A stretch of 64,000 bases of DNA from Pseudomonas ekonensis (GTDB lineage Bacteria; Pseudomonadota; Gammaproteobacteria; Pseudomonadales; Pseudomonadaceae), in the NCBI RefSeq assembly GCF_019145435.1, contig NZ_JAHSTS010000002.1, forward strand, positions 186,001 through 250,000, read 5' to 3'. The stretch's first letter is position 1; each line of letters opens with the position of its first letter. The position numbers were made by a program, and so were the translations under genes. Under the pieces are notes generated by a model that did not search any database, was not told where the DNA came from, and saw only the letters and a program-made list of their open reading frames with translations. This document shows positions 1 through 8,293 of the stretch, piece by piece.

Positions 1-2
1 TC

Positions 3-494
3 ACCGCGCGCAACGACGAGACCGACCGCATCCTGGGCCTGGAGATGGGCGCCGACGACTACCTGACCAAACCCTTCGCCGCCCGCGAACTGCTGGCGCG
101 GATCAACGCCGTGCTGCGCCGCACGCGCATGCTGCCGCCGAACCTGGTGGTCACCGAGACCGGCCGCCTGCTGGCGTTCGGCCGCTGGCAGCTGGACACC
201 TCCGCCCGCCACCTGCTGGACAAGGACGGCACCCTGGTCGCCCTGAGCGGCGCAGAGTACCGTCTGTTGCGGGTGTTCCTCGACCATCCGCAGCGGGTGC
301 TCAGCCGCGACCAGTTGCTCAACCTGACCCAGGGCCGCGAGGCCGATCTGTTCGACCGTTCCATCGACCTGCTGGTCAGCCGCCTGCGCCAGCGCCTGCT
401 GGACGACGCCCGCGAACCGGCCTACATCAAGACCGTGCGCAGCGAAGGCTATGTGTTCTCCTTGCCGGTCGAAGTCCTCGGAGCCCCTGCATGA
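3..494 (+). CDS. OmpR-family response regulator (5' end outside window)
   Basis: The reading frame is open from the window edge, so the start lies upstream and only the C-terminal part is seen. It begins in the second half of the receiver domain. GADDYLTKPF carries the conserved Lys of the beta5 loop; the phospho-acceptor Asp is not in the window. A winged-helix DNA-binding domain of the OmpR/PhoB type follows (SGAEYRLLRVFLDHPQRVLSR, then a recognition helix region and YIKTVRSEGYVF hairpin). It is known of this family that phosphorylation promotes binding to direct repeats in promoters. The stop overlaps the start of the histidine kinase by four bases, so the two form one operon and presumably a cognate pair. 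The stimulus cannot be told from the sequence. Confidence 0.93.
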   Translation, partial: TARNDETDRILGLEMGADDYLTKPFAARELLARINAVLRRTRMLPPNLVVTETGRLLAFGRWQLDTSARHLLDKDGTLVALSGAEYRLLRVFLDHPQRVLSRDQLLNLTQGREADLFDRSIDLLVSRLRQRLLDDAREPAYIKTVRSEGYVFSLPVEVLGAPA

Positions 495-1798
495 ACCTTG
501 CCCTGCGCTGGCCGCGCACCCTCGCCTCCCGGTTGTCGCTGATTTTCCTGATCGGGCTGATCCTCGCCCAGGCGCTGTCGTTCGGCGCGCAGTACTACGA
601 GCGCTACGAAAGCGCCAAGCACACCATGCTCGGCAACCTGGAGACCGACGTCTCGACCTCCATCGCGATCCTCGACCGCCTGCCGGCCGAGGAGCGTCCG
701 GCCTGGCTCAAGCGCCTGGCCCGGCCCAACTACGGCTACCTGTTGAGCGAGGGCGAACCCGGCACTCCGATCGGCGCCGGCGACGTGCCGGTGGCGGTCA
801 CGTCCATCACCGACGCCATCGGCGACGCCTACCCGCTGACGTTCACCGACATCCCCGGCCCCAGGAAACACTTTCAGGGCCACCTGCACCTGGGCGACGG
901 CAGCCCGGTGACCATCGACGTGTGGCCGTCGATGGCGCCGCTCTCGCCCTGGCTGCCGGTGGTGCTGATCGGCCAACTGGCCCTGATGCTGGTCTGCACC
1001 TGGCTGGCGGTGCGCATCGCGATCCGTCCCCTCACCCGCCTGGCCAATGCGGTGGAGACCCTCGACCCCAACGCCCACCCGATCAACCTGGACGAAAAGG
1101 GCCCCAACGAAGTGGCCTACGCGGCCCGGGCGTTCAACGCGATGCAGGCGCGCATCGCCGCCTACCTGAAGGAGCGCATGCAACTGCTCGCGGCGATTTC
1201 CCACGACCTGCAGACCCCGATCACGCGGATGAAACTGCGGGCCGAGTTCATGGACGACTCCGCCGAGAAAGACAAACTCTGGAACGACCTCGGCGAGATG
1301 GAGCACCTGGTGCGCGAGGGCGTGGCCTACGCCCGCAGCATCCACGGTTCCACCGAAGAGAGCCGGCGCACCCACCTGGACTCGTTCCTCGACAGCCTGG
1401 TGTTCGACTACCAGGACATGGGCAAGGACGTGCAACTGGGCGGCAAGACTGATGCGGTGATCGACACCCGTCCCCATGCCTTGCGCCGGGTGCTGGTCAA
1501 CCTCACCGACAACGCCTTGAAGTTCGCCGGCGCCGCCGAACTGTGGGTCGAGCGACAGGACGGCAATCTTTCGGTGAAAGTCATGGACCGCGGCCCCGGC
1601 ATCGCCGAAGAGGAACTGGCCCAGGTGATGGAGCCGTTCTACCGCGTGGAGAACTCGCGCAACCGCAGCACCGGCGGCACCGGCCTGGGCCTGGCCATCG
1701 CCCAGCAACTGGCGATGGCTTTGGGCGGCTCGCTGAACCTGAGCAACCGCGAAGGCGGCGGACTGTGCGCCGAACTCAGGCTCCCCCTCCAGGCGTGA
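491..1798 (+). CDS. Sensor histidine kinase of the EnvZ/RstB type
   Basis: 435-residue inner-membrane kinase, partner of the overlapping response regulator. It has an N-terminal membrane segment (about residues 14-36), a periplasmic loop of about 120 residues, and a second membrane segment (about 155-176). A HAMP linker follows (IRPLTRLANAVETLD). The HisKA box is AAISHDLQTPITRMK, with His238 as phospho-acceptor, and the ATPase domain carries the N box (NLTDNALKFA), the G1 box (DRGPGIAEEEL) and the G2 box (GGTGLGLAIA). All catalytic motifs are intact. The His box resembles EnvZ and RstB (HDLQTPITRM). The signal is unknown. The convergent DUF2063/DUF692 pair downstream is a possible but unproven target, because some such operons respond to metal stress. 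Confidence 0.95.
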   Translation: MNLALRWPRTLASRLSLIFLIGLILAQALSFGAQYYERYESAKHTMLGNLETDVSTSIAILDRLPAEERPAWLKRLARPNYGYLLSEGEPGTPIGAGDVPVAVTSITDAIGDAYPLTFTDIPGPRKHFQGHLHLGDGSPVTIDVWPSMAPLSPWLPVVLIGQLALMLVCTWLAVRIAIRPLTRLANAVETLDPNAHPINLDEKGPNEVAYAARAFNAMQARIAAYLKERMQLLAAISHDLQTPITRMKLRAEFMDDSAEKDKLWNDLGEMEHLVREGVAYARSIHGSTEESRRTHLDSFLDSLVFDYQDMGKDVQLGGKTDAVIDTRPHALRRVLVNLTDNALKFAGAAELWVERQDGNLSVKVMDRGPGIAEEELAQVMEPFYRVENSRNRSTGGTGLGLAIAQQLAMALGGSLNLSNREGGGLCAELRLPLQA

Positions 1799-1808
1799 GG
1801 CAAAAATG

Positions 1809-1831
1809 AGCCCGCGTTGAGCGGGCTTTTT
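1809..1831 (+). terminator. Intrinsic terminator after the two-component operon
   Basis: A seven-base-pair GC-rich stem (AGCCCGC / GCGGGCT) with a five-base loop is followed directly by a T run. It starts 11 bases after the kinase stop. It sits between two convergent operons and, with the A-rich stretch upstream, could also stop transcription from the opposite strand. Confidence 0.85.
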
Positions 1832-1858
1832 GGCCGACGTAGCGGGCAGGCCGGCGTG

Positions 1859-2602
1859 TCACCCCACCACACCGTCGTCATGCAACTGGCGCAGCAACGC
1901 CAGCCCACTGTCCAGGAACACCGCTGTGGCGGGCAACCCGGCTTCGCTCGCCAGCGCCTCGAGGTGCTCGACCCCGGTCATCTGCGGCCACTCGCCGATC
2001 CGTTGCAGCAGACGCCAGGCCAACGGGCTCAACTCGGAAAACCTCACGCTGAAATCCGCCGTGCGCCTGACCAGCAACAGGGTGGGTTCGGCGGGCGGCG
2101 CAATCGGCTGATAATCCGGGCCAAGTTTCTGCACCGGCCAGGCGTAGGCCAGCGGCCAGGCCAACGGCGACACCTGCAACGGGCGGGACAGCAGCGACTC
2201 GACGTCGCCCGGCGGCAAGGGCTGCGCATCGGACTGCTGCAACACCATCTCCACCCATTCGTAATGGGCCAGTTCCACCAGGAACCCTGGCCACGGGCCT
2301 TCGCCCGGCACGTCCGCCCGGTCGGCGAGGTAGCCGACAAAGGTTTCGGCGATTTCACCGAACTTCGGTGTCTGCGCACGGTGGTCCCGCAGAAAGCCGC
2401 GGATCAATGTGCGCCAGGCGTCCTGGCCGATGATCCGGATCAGCACCGGAAAGGTGCCGCCCAGCAACTGCGAAACATTGTTGAACACCAGGTCGCGGTA
2501 CACCTCGACCCGCGCCGCCTTCATGCCGGGCGGAGGCGACTGGTTGTCCGGATCTCGCAGATAACGGGTCAAGGCCAGTTGTTGCCGCTCAAGGCTGTCC
2601 AT
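1859..2602 (-). CDS. DUF2063 protein (HvfC/BufC family), partner of the DUF692 enzyme
   Basis: 247 residues. The N-terminal half matches the DUF2063 putative DNA-binding-like domain (Arg/Tyr-rich [23 protein letters not shown]). The C-terminal half is a variable domain. In characterised multinuclear iron-dependent oxidase (MNIO) systems this partner binds the precursor peptide and delivers it to the DUF692 enzyme; MbnC plays a comparable role for methanobactin. The start overlaps the end of the DUF692 gene by 14 bases, so the two are translationally coupled. No BufA-like (DUF2282) small protein is encoded next to them, which is unusual. The family assignment is firm; the role here is inferred. 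Confidence 0.85.
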   Translation of the reverse strand: MDSLERQQLALTRYLRDPDNQSPPPGMKAARVEVYRDLVFNNVSQLLGGTFPVLIRIIGQDAWRTLIRGFLRDHRAQTPKFGEIAETFVGYLADRADVPGEGPWPGFLVELAHYEWVEMVLQQSDAQPLPPGDVESLLSRPLQVSPLAWPLAYAWPVQKLGPDYQPIAPPAEPTLLLVRRTADFSVRFSELSPLAWRLLQRIGEWPQMTGVEHLEALASEAGLPATAVFLDSGLALLRQLHDDGVVG

Positions 2603-3434
2603 GCTGACCTCCTTCAGCTTGCAGGCGGCGGATGGTCCGCAGTTCAGCCACCAGGTCGGAGAACGCCGGGAAGTTGAAGTCCCGTTCGAGCAGCGTCGGC
2701 TGCACGCCGAAACGGGCGTAGGCCCTGGACAGCAACGACCACACCACCGGTTTCACCGGGGCGCCGTGGGTGTCGATCTTCAGCGTGTCGGACTCATCGA
2801 AATGCCCGGCCACGTGCATGCCGACCACCCTGCCCGGCTCGATGGCATTGAGCAGGGTCAACGGGTCGAACCCGTGGTTGACCGAGTTGACGTAGACGTT
2901 GTTGACGTCCAGCAGCAGGTCGCAGTCGGCCTCGCGCAGCACGGCGTTGGTGAAGGTCGCTTCGTCCATGTCCTGCCGGGGGGCGGCGTAATAGGAAACG
3001 TTTTCCACCGCCAGCCGCCGGCCGAGGATGTCCTGGGCCTGGCGGATCCGCGCGGCGACGTGGTGCACCGCCTCTTCGGTGAACGGCAACGGCAGCAGGT
3101 CGTAGAGGTGGCCGTCGTCGCTGCAGTAGCTCAGGTGTTCGCTGTACAGCGGCACTTCGTAGCGGTCGAGGAACGCGCGCACCTCGTGCAGGAAACCGGT
3201 GTCCAGCGGCGCCGGGCCGCCCAGGGACAGCGACAGGCCGTGGCACGACAGCGGGTAGCGTTCAGCCAGTTCGCGCAACGCCGCGCCATGGGCGCCGCCG
3301 ACGCCGATCCAGTTTTCCGGCGCGACCTCAAGGAAGTCGAAATCGCCGGTGCGGGCGGCCCGCAGGTCTTTGATCAGGCCACGGCGCAGGCCGAGCCCGA
3401 CACGGGGCGGTACGGTGGGGTGTTGAGTCTGCAT
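2589..3434 (-). CDS. DUF692 multinuclear iron-dependent oxidase (MNIO, BufB/HvfB-like)
   Basis: 281 residues from the ATG at 3432-3434; a longer frame upstream has no family similarity. TIM-barrel DUF692 protein. Visible family motifs include VGLGLRRGL near the N terminus, [44 protein letters not shown] and GMHVAGHFD. The His, Asp and Glu residues in these motifs are the metal ligands of the two- or three-iron centre in characterised relatives such as MbnB, which convert peptide cysteines into modified heterocycles. It is the first gene of a two-gene operon with DUF2063. The Cys-rich substrate peptide normally encoded just upstream is absent from the 350 bases before it, so its substrate must lie elsewhere or be atypical. 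Confidence 0.9.
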   Translation of the reverse strand: MQTQHPTVPPRVGLGLRRGLIKDLRAARTGDFDFLEVAPENWIGVGGAHGAALRELAERYPLSCHGLSLSLGGPAPLDTGFLHEVRAFLDRYEVPLYSEHLSYCSDDGHLYDLLPLPFTEEAVHHVAARIRQAQDILGRRLAVENVSYYAAPRQDMDEATFTNAVLREADCDLLLDVNNVYVNSVNHGFDPLTLLNAIEPGRVVGMHVAGHFDESDTLKIDTHGAPVKPVVWSLLSRAYARFGVQPTLLERDFNFPAFSDLVAELRTIRRLQAEGGQHGQP

Positions 3435-3552
3435 GGGCAAAGTCTCGGTTGAGGCGCCGCCGGGGATGGCGGTTGACCGGCCCAGTAGGCACCCTGGCTG
3501 TGTCGCGGCTGTGTGGCCGGCCGGGCGAAGGTCGGCGGTTTTGTATCGCAAG

Positions 3553-3593
3553 CGGGGCCATACACACTGGGATACACGCCGGCGGTGGCCCCG
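3553..3593. promoter_or_regulatory. Inverted repeat with internal direct repeats in a divergent promoter region
   Basis: The 350 bases between the DUF692 gene and the methyltransferase gene hold no gene. Inside is an eight-base inverted repeat (CGGGGCCA / TGGCCCCG). It encloses two direct copies of ATACAC twelve bases apart. Direct repeats spaced about one helical turn are the usual form of OmpR-type operators, so this could be a site for a response regulator. This is a candidate only. Confidence 0.3.
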
Positions 3594-3784
3594 GGGCAAA
3601 AATCCGACGTCCGCCCTCGGTTCGGGGTGAGTGTTTTGCCATCACGGGACTAGACTCAAACATTACCCAGTCGAGGGGGCCGCAGGGCGCCGCTTGCGCC
3701 CGATTCCATGACCACCGCCCGGTGGCGATCGCCTCGACGCCCGCACAGCCGCCGGAGCGTGATCCTGCAACAGGAGCACCTGTG

Positions 3785-4831
3785 ATGGACGAGGCCAGAC
3801 TCAACGAGTTCATGGGCAAACTGGTCAACGACATGGGCGGCGCGGCGATGCTGGCCAATGTCATCGTCGGCGAAGAGCTCGGCCTGTACCGGGCGATGGC
3901 CGACAGCCAGCCGATCAGCCCGGAAACCCTCGCCGAAAAGACCGCCTGCAACACCCGCCTGGTGCGCGAATGGCTCAGCGCCCATGCCGCCTCCGGCTAC
4001 ATGGAACACCTGGACGGAAAATTCCGACTCCCCGAAGAACAGGCCCTGGCCCTGGCCATCGAAGATTCGCCGGTGTACGTCGCCGGCGGCCTCGGGGTGG
4101 TCGCGTCGTTTTTCCACGACAAGGACAAACTGGTCAAAGCCATGCGCGGCAACGGCGCCCTGCCCTGGGGCGACCACCATCCGTGCATGTTCACCGGCAC
4201 CGAGCGGTTCTTCCGCCCAGGCTACAAGGGGCACCTGATCGCCGAGTGGCTGCCGGCGCTGGACGGCGTGGTGGCCAAGCTTGAGGAAGGCGCCAAGGTC
4301 GCCGACGTCGGCTGCGGCCATGGCGCCTCCACGGTGATCATGGCCCAGGCCTACCCCAATTCGAGCTTCATCGGTTTCGACTACCACGCGCCCTCGGTGA
4401 CCGTCGCCACCCAACGCGCCGAAGAAGGCGGAGTCAGCAGCCGGGCGCGGTTCTTCCAGGGCACGGCGAAAAACTTTCCCGGCGACGGCTACGACCTGAT
4501 CTGCTACTTCGACTGCCTGCACGACATGGGCGACCCGGTCGGCGCGGCGCGCCACGCGTATGACTCGCTGAAGGACGACGGCACGGTCTTGCTGGTCGAG
4601 CCGTTCGCCAACGATACGCTGGACGACAACATCAACCCGGTCGGCCGATTGTTCTATGCCGCGTCGACGTTCATCTGCACCCCGAACTCGCTGTCCCAGG
4701 AAGTCGGCCTCGGGCTCGGCGCGCAGGCCGGCGAGCTGCGTTTGCGCAAGGTGTTCAGCGAGGCGGGGTTCAAGCAGTTCCGGCGGGCCACGCAGACGCC
4801 GTTCAACCTGATACTGGAGGCGCGCAAGTAG
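3785..4831 (+). CDS. Class I SAM-dependent methyltransferase with N-terminal winged helix
   Basis: 348 residues from ATG 3785, preceded by AGGAG at 3772-3776. The N-terminal ~95 residues look like the winged-helix dimerisation domain common in small-molecule methyltransferases (LAEKTACNTRLVREWLSAHAASGYM). The Rossmann domain follows, with the SAM-binding motif VADVGCGHGAST at about 172-183 and the acidic strand-2 end SFIGFDYHAP. The DLICYFDCLHDMGDP segment corresponds to motif IV. The family is found in many Pseudomonas and the substrate is unknown. It stands alone, between a divergent promoter region and a REP-like hairpin. Confidence 0.88.
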   Translation: MDEARLNEFMGKLVNDMGGAAMLANVIVGEELGLYRAMADSQPISPETLAEKTACNTRLVREWLSAHAASGYMEHLDGKFRLPEEQALALAIEDSPVYVAGGLGVVASFFHDKDKLVKAMRGNGALPWGDHHPCMFTGTERFFRPGYKGHLIAEWLPALDGVVAKLEEGAKVADVGCGHGASTVIMAQAYPNSSFIGFDYHAPSVTVATQRAEEGGVSSRARFFQGTAKNFPGDGYDLICYFDCLHDMGDPVGAARHAYDSLKDDGTVLLVEPFANDTLDDNINPVGRLFYAASTFICTPNSLSQEVGLGLGAQAGELRLRKVFSEAGFKQFRRATQTPFNLILEARK

Positions 4832-4837
4832 CGCGGC

Positions 4838-4867
4838 CGTGGAGAGGGAGCACGCTCCCTCTCCACG
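4838..4867. repeat. REP-like palindrome, GTGGAGAGGGAGC family
   Basis: A near-perfect palindrome, CGTGGAGAGGGAGC followed by its reverse complement, starts six bases after the methyltransferase stop. The same motif occurs at 57792-57821, and related copies lie at 17126-17157 and 27578-27605. It probably also works as a transcription end or mRNA-stabilising hairpin. Confidence 0.75.
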
Positions 4868-4912
4868 GCAGGTGCTAATCTGCATGCACCTTCTGCCTGC
4901 GGAGCCTCGGTC

Positions 4913-5770
4913 ATGACCGACCGTTCCTGTCCCGAAAGTTCCAACCCCGACGCCTTCACCCACTTGCTGGAAGCCATGGCCGGCGGTGACTTCGTGGTGC
5001 TCACCGGCGCCGGCATCAGCACCCCGTCCGGCATCCCCGACTACCGCGACAGCGACGGCGTGCGCCGTGGCCGCCAGCCGATGATGTACCAGGAGTTCCT
5101 CGCCGCCCCCGAATCCCGCCGCCGCTACTGGTCCCGGGCCATGCTCGGCTGGCCCCGGGTGCGCCAGGCCCGGCCGAACGCGGCCCACCAGGCGCTGGCC
5201 AGCTTGCAGGAGCACGGCCTGATCAACGGGGTGATCACCCAGAACGTCGATACCCTGCACGACCGCGCCGGCAGCCGCGACGTGATCGAACTGCACGGCA
5301 GCCTGCACCGGGTGCTCTGCCTGGACTGCGGCCGGCGCAGCGAACGGGACTCGATCCAGCAATGGATGGAAACGCGGAACCCTTACCTGGCCGGCGTCGA
5401 TGCGGTGCAGGCGCCGGATGGCGACACCCTGCTCGATCCGGCCTTCGAGGCGCGTTTCCAGATGCCCCGCTGCCCCCATTGCGACGGCGAACGGATGAAG
5501 CCGGACGTGGTGTTCTTCGGCGAGAACGTCGCCCAGCCCACGGCGGCGCAGGCCATGGCGGCAGTGGAACGGGCAGCCGGGATGCTGGTGATCGGCTCGT
5601 CCCTGATGGCGTTTTCGGCCTTTCGCCTGTGCCGGGCGATCGCCGACCGGGGCAAGCCGCTGATCGCGATCAACCTGGGCAAGACCCGGGCGGATGATTG
5701 GCTGGACCTGAAGATCGAAGGTTCGTGCGAAGTGTTGTTGCCGCGCCTGGTGCAACGCCTGACCCCATGA
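4913..5770 (+). CDS. NAD-dependent protein deacylase, Sir2 family
   Basis: 285-residue sirtuin. NAD-binding motifs are GAGIS (32-36) and IPDYR (41-45), then TQNVD (109-113). The catalytic His is H128 in ELHGS. Four zinc-binding cysteines are visible: CLDC (136, 139) and CPHC (187, 190). The C-terminal Rossmann signature is LVIGSSLMAFSAFRL. The overall pattern and the large insertion between the Cys pairs resemble class II (SIRT4-like) sirtuins more than E. coli CobB. It removes acyl groups from protein lysines using NAD in the cytoplasm. There is no obvious operon partner. Confidence 0.93.
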   Translation: MTDRSCPESSNPDAFTHLLEAMAGGDFVVLTGAGISTPSGIPDYRDSDGVRRGRQPMMYQEFLAAPESRRRYWSRAMLGWPRVRQARPNAAHQALASLQEHGLINGVITQNVDTLHDRAGSRDVIELHGSLHRVLCLDCGRRSERDSIQQWMETRNPYLAGVDAVQAPDGDTLLDPAFEARFQMPRCPHCDGERMKPDVVFFGENVAQPTAAQAMAAVERAAGMLVIGSSLMAFSAFRLCRAIADRGKPLIAINLGKTRADDWLDLKIEGSCEVLLPRLVQRLTP

Positions 5771-5777
5771 CGGCCGT

Positions 5778-5805
5778 TGTGGGAGCCAGTTTACTGGCGA
5801 TGGCG
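5778..5805. repeat. Single REP element
   Basis: Classic Pseudomonas REP pattern, GTGGGAGCCAG..CTGGCGAT, lying between the convergent sirtuin and LysR genes. It belongs to the same family as the array at 9622-10517. Confidence 0.8.
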
Positions 5806-5809
5806 TCCG

Positions 5810-6718
5810 TCAAGGCATCGCAGGCCCCAGGCGCTGGCCGAGGTTTTCCTGGCGCAGGATGTCGAACAGCGCCTGCGCCGCCGCCGACAGTTCGTTGCCC
5901 GGCTCGGTCAGCACACCGATGGCCCGCTCCACCACCGGTTCGCGCAAGGTCAGGCAGCACGCGCCCAGTTCCTGCATCTGCACCGCACACAGGGCCGGCA
6001 CGGCGCTCACGCCCAGGCCGCTGGCGACCATCCTTCCGACCGTCGCCAGTTGATGGCTTTCGAACTCCACCGGCAGTTTCATGCCCCGGGCCTGCAAGTG
6101 CTCCTCGAGCATCACCCGCACCGTGGACGGTCGCTGCAACGTGATGAACGGTTGCTCGAGCAAGGTCAGCCAGTCGATCTCCTGGCGCCCGGCCCAAGGC
6201 GAATCCTGCGGCACCACCGCCACGAAGCGGTCGGTGTACAGCGGCGTGAAGCTCAACGACGTGCTCTGCATCGGCTCGAACGCCACCCCCAGTTCCACCT
6301 GGCGGTCGCGCACCATCTCCAGCACCTGTTCGTTGATCACATCGTTGACCGTGACGTTGACGTTCGGGTAACGCGCACGGAAATTCTTCAGGATCGGCGG
6401 CAGCAGGTTGCCGGCGAACGACGGCATCGCCGCCAGCGTCACCCGCCCCCGCTGCAGGCTGAAGCGCTGGCGCATTTCGTCCTCGGCGTTGTCCCAGTCG
6501 GCGATCAGGCGCCGGGCCAGCGGCAGCAGGGATTCGCCCTCCGGGGTCAGCGCCACGTTGCGGGTGTTGCGGCTGAACAGGCGTCCGCCCAGCCCCTCTT
6601 CCAGCGCCTTGATGGTCAGGCTCAGCGCCGACTGCGACAGGTGCAGGCGCTCGCAGGCCACGGCGAAGCTCAGGCTCTGGGCCACGGCGAGGAAGGCGCG
6701 GATCTGTTTGATGGTCAT
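5810..6718 (-). CDS. dhcR: LysR-family regulator of the adjacent CoA-transferase operon
   Basis: 302 residues. The N-terminal LysR helix-turn-helix is clear (IKQIRAFLAVAQSLSFAVACERLHLSQSALSLTIKALE split over residues 3-40), followed by a type 2 periplasmic-binding-like effector domain. It is transcribed divergently from dhcA across 175 bases that hold a T-N11-A dyad. In P. aeruginosa the same arrangement (PA1998 to PA2001) consists of a LysR gene, dehydrocarnitine CoA-transferase genes and a thiolase gene; DhcR activates this set for carnitine and 3-dehydrocarnitine use. The gene name rests on that synteny, recalled and not searched. Confidence 0.85.
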   Translation of the reverse strand: MTIKQIRAFLAVAQSLSFAVACERLHLSQSALSLTIKALEEGLGGRLFSRNTRNVALTPEGESLLPLARRLIADWDNAEDEMRQRFSLQRGRVTLAAMPSFAGNLLPPILKNFRARYPNVNVTVNDVINEQVLEMVRDRQVELGVAFEPMQSTSLSFTPLYTDRFVAVVPQDSPWAGRQEIDWLTLLEQPFITLQRPSTVRVMLEEHLQARGMKLPVEFESHQLATVGRMVASGLGVSAVPALCAVQMQELGACCLTLREPVVERAIGVLTEPGNELSAAAQALFDILRQENLGQRLGPAMP

Positions 6719-6779
6719 GGTCGCGTTGCTCCAGTTGTAAGCCGCAAGCGTTAAGCTGCAAGACGAGGGACGATGATTA

Positions 6780-6795
6780 ATTGAGTTTTATCAAT
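6780..6795. promoter_or_regulatory. LysR-type operator between dhcR and dhcA
   Basis: ATTGA-GTTTTA-TCAAT is a five-base dyad that contains a T-N11-A motif, the standard LysR recognition form. It lies in the AT-rich part of the divergent intergenic region, 62 bases from the dhcR start and 99 bases from dhcA. Confidence 0.55.
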
Positions 6796-6893
6796 CAATC
6801 CACCCTAAAAATCAACTTAACAAATATATCGTCCGGCGAGACACTCCAACCATCCGGCTAGCCAGCCGCCTACCCACAATAAAAGAGGTGCCT

Positions 6894-7592
6894 ATGGCAG
6901 GTTTCGACAAGCGCGTGTACTCCTACGAGGAGGCTCTGGCCGGCCTCAAGGACGGCATGACCGTGATTTCCGGCGGCTTCGGCCTGTGCGGCATCCCCGA
7001 AAACCTGATCGCCGAGATCAAGCGCAAGGGCACCCGCGACCTCACCGTCGTCTCCAACAACTGCGGCGTCGACGGCTTCGGACTCGGTGTGCTGCTGGTG
7101 GACCGGCAGATCCGCAAGGTGGTGGCTTCCTACGTCGGCGAGAACAAACTGTTCGAAGAACAGCTGCTCAACGGCGACATCGAAGTCGTCCTCACTCCGC
7201 AAGGCACCCTGGCCGAGAAAATGCGCGCCGGCGGCGCGGGCATCCCGGCCTTCTTCACCGCCACCGGCGTCGGCACCCCGGTGGCCGAAGGCAAGGAAGT
7301 GCGTGAGTTCCACGGCCGCAAATACCTGATGGAAGAGTCCATCACCGGCGACTTCGCCATCGTCAAAGGCTGGAAGGCCGACCACTTCGGCAACGTCATC
7401 TACCGCCACACCGCCCAGAACTTCAACCCGCTGGCCGCCACCGCCGGCAAGATCACCGTGGTCGAGGTCGAAGAGATCGTCGAACCCGGCGAGCTGGATC
7501 CGTCGCAGATCCACACCCCCGGCATCTACGTCGACCGGCTTATTTGCGGCACGTTCGAAAAGCGCATCGAACAGCGCACCATCCGCAAATAA
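6894..7592 (+). CDS. dhcA: 3-oxoacid (dehydrocarnitine) CoA-transferase subunit A
   Basis: 232 residues from ATG 6894; AGAGG ends five bases upstream, so an in-frame GTG at 6888 lies inside the ribosome site and is unlikely. Family I CoA-transferase alpha subunit with the glycine-rich loop [13 protein letters not shown] near residue 30 and the [13 protein letters not shown] motif. It pairs with the next gene to move CoA from a donor such as succinyl-CoA or acetyl-CoA to a 3-oxoacid. The placement next to a LysR gene, subunit B and a thiolase matches the carnitine (dehydrocarnitine) locus of P. aeruginosa. An acetoacetate-type substrate cannot be excluded from sequence alone. Confidence 0.9.
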   Translation: MAGFDKRVYSYEEALAGLKDGMTVISGGFGLCGIPENLIAEIKRKGTRDLTVVSNNCGVDGFGLGVLLVDRQIRKVVASYVGENKLFEEQLLNGDIEVVLTPQGTLAEKMRAGGAGIPAFFTATGVGTPVAEGKEVREFHGRKYLMEESITGDFAIVKGWKADHFGNVIYRHTAQNFNPLAATAGKITVVEVEEIVEPGELDPSQIHTPGIYVDRLICGTFEKRIEQRTIRK

Positions 7593-7616
7593 CTCAGGCT
7601 GACGGAGAACAAGAAC

Positions 7617-8282
7617 ATGGCACTTTCCCGCGAACAAATGGCTCAACGCGTCGCCCGCGAAATGCAGGACGGCTACTACGTGAACCTCGGCATCGGCATC
7701 CCGACCCTGGTCGCCAACTACATCCCCGAAGGCATGGAAGTCATGCTGCAATCGGAAAACGGCCTGCTCGGGATGGGCCCTTTCCCAACTGAAGACACCA
7801 TCGATGCCGACATGATCAACGCCGGCAAACAGACTGTGACCGCGCGGATCGGCGCGTCGATCTTTTCCTCGGCCGAGTCCTTCGCGATGATTCGCGGCGG
7901 TCACGTCGACCTGACTGTGCTCGGCGCGTTCGAAGTGGACGTACAAGGCAACATCGCCTCGTGGATGATCCCCGGCAAACTGGTCAAGGGCATGGGCGGC
8001 GCGATGGACCTGGTGGCCGGCGCCGACAACATCATCGTCATCATGACCCACGCCTCCAAGGACGGTGAATCCAAGTTGCTCAGCCAGTGCAGCCTGCCGC
8101 TGACCGGCGCCGGTTGCATCAAGCGCGTCCTGACCGACCTCGCCTACCTTGAAATCGAAAATGGCGCTTTTGTCCTCAAGGAACGCGCACCTGGCGTCAG
8201 CGTCGAGGAAATCGTCGCCAAAACCGCTGGTAAACTTGTCGTCCCGGATCACGTACCGGAAATGCAGTTCGCTGCCGAGTGA
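7617..8282 (+). CDS. dhcB: 3-oxoacid (dehydrocarnitine) CoA-transferase subunit B
   Basis: 221 residues. The SENG motif at residues 46-49 holds the catalytic Glu47 that forms the glutamyl-CoA thioester, and GIGIPT lies at 25-30. The length is typical of a beta subunit. It starts 24 bases after dhcA, with GGAG upstream, and its stop overlaps the Shine-Dalgarno sequence of the thiolase gene, so the three genes form one transcription unit. Confidence 0.92.
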   Translation: MALSREQMAQRVAREMQDGYYVNLGIGIPTLVANYIPEGMEVMLQSENGLLGMGPFPTEDTIDADMINAGKQTVTARIGASIFSSAESFAMIRGGHVDLTVLGAFEVDVQGNIASWMIPGKLVKGMGGAMDLVAGADNIIVIMTHASKDGESKLLSQCSLPLTGAGCIKRVLTDLAYLEIENGAFVLKERAPGVSVEEIVAKTAGKLVVPDHVPEMQFAAE

Positions 8283-8293
8283 GGAATTCGAAA

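Noticed and set aside
3656..5755. 699-codon minus-strand frame
   Set aside because: It runs antisense through the methyltransferase and sirtuin genes, both of which have intact family motifs.
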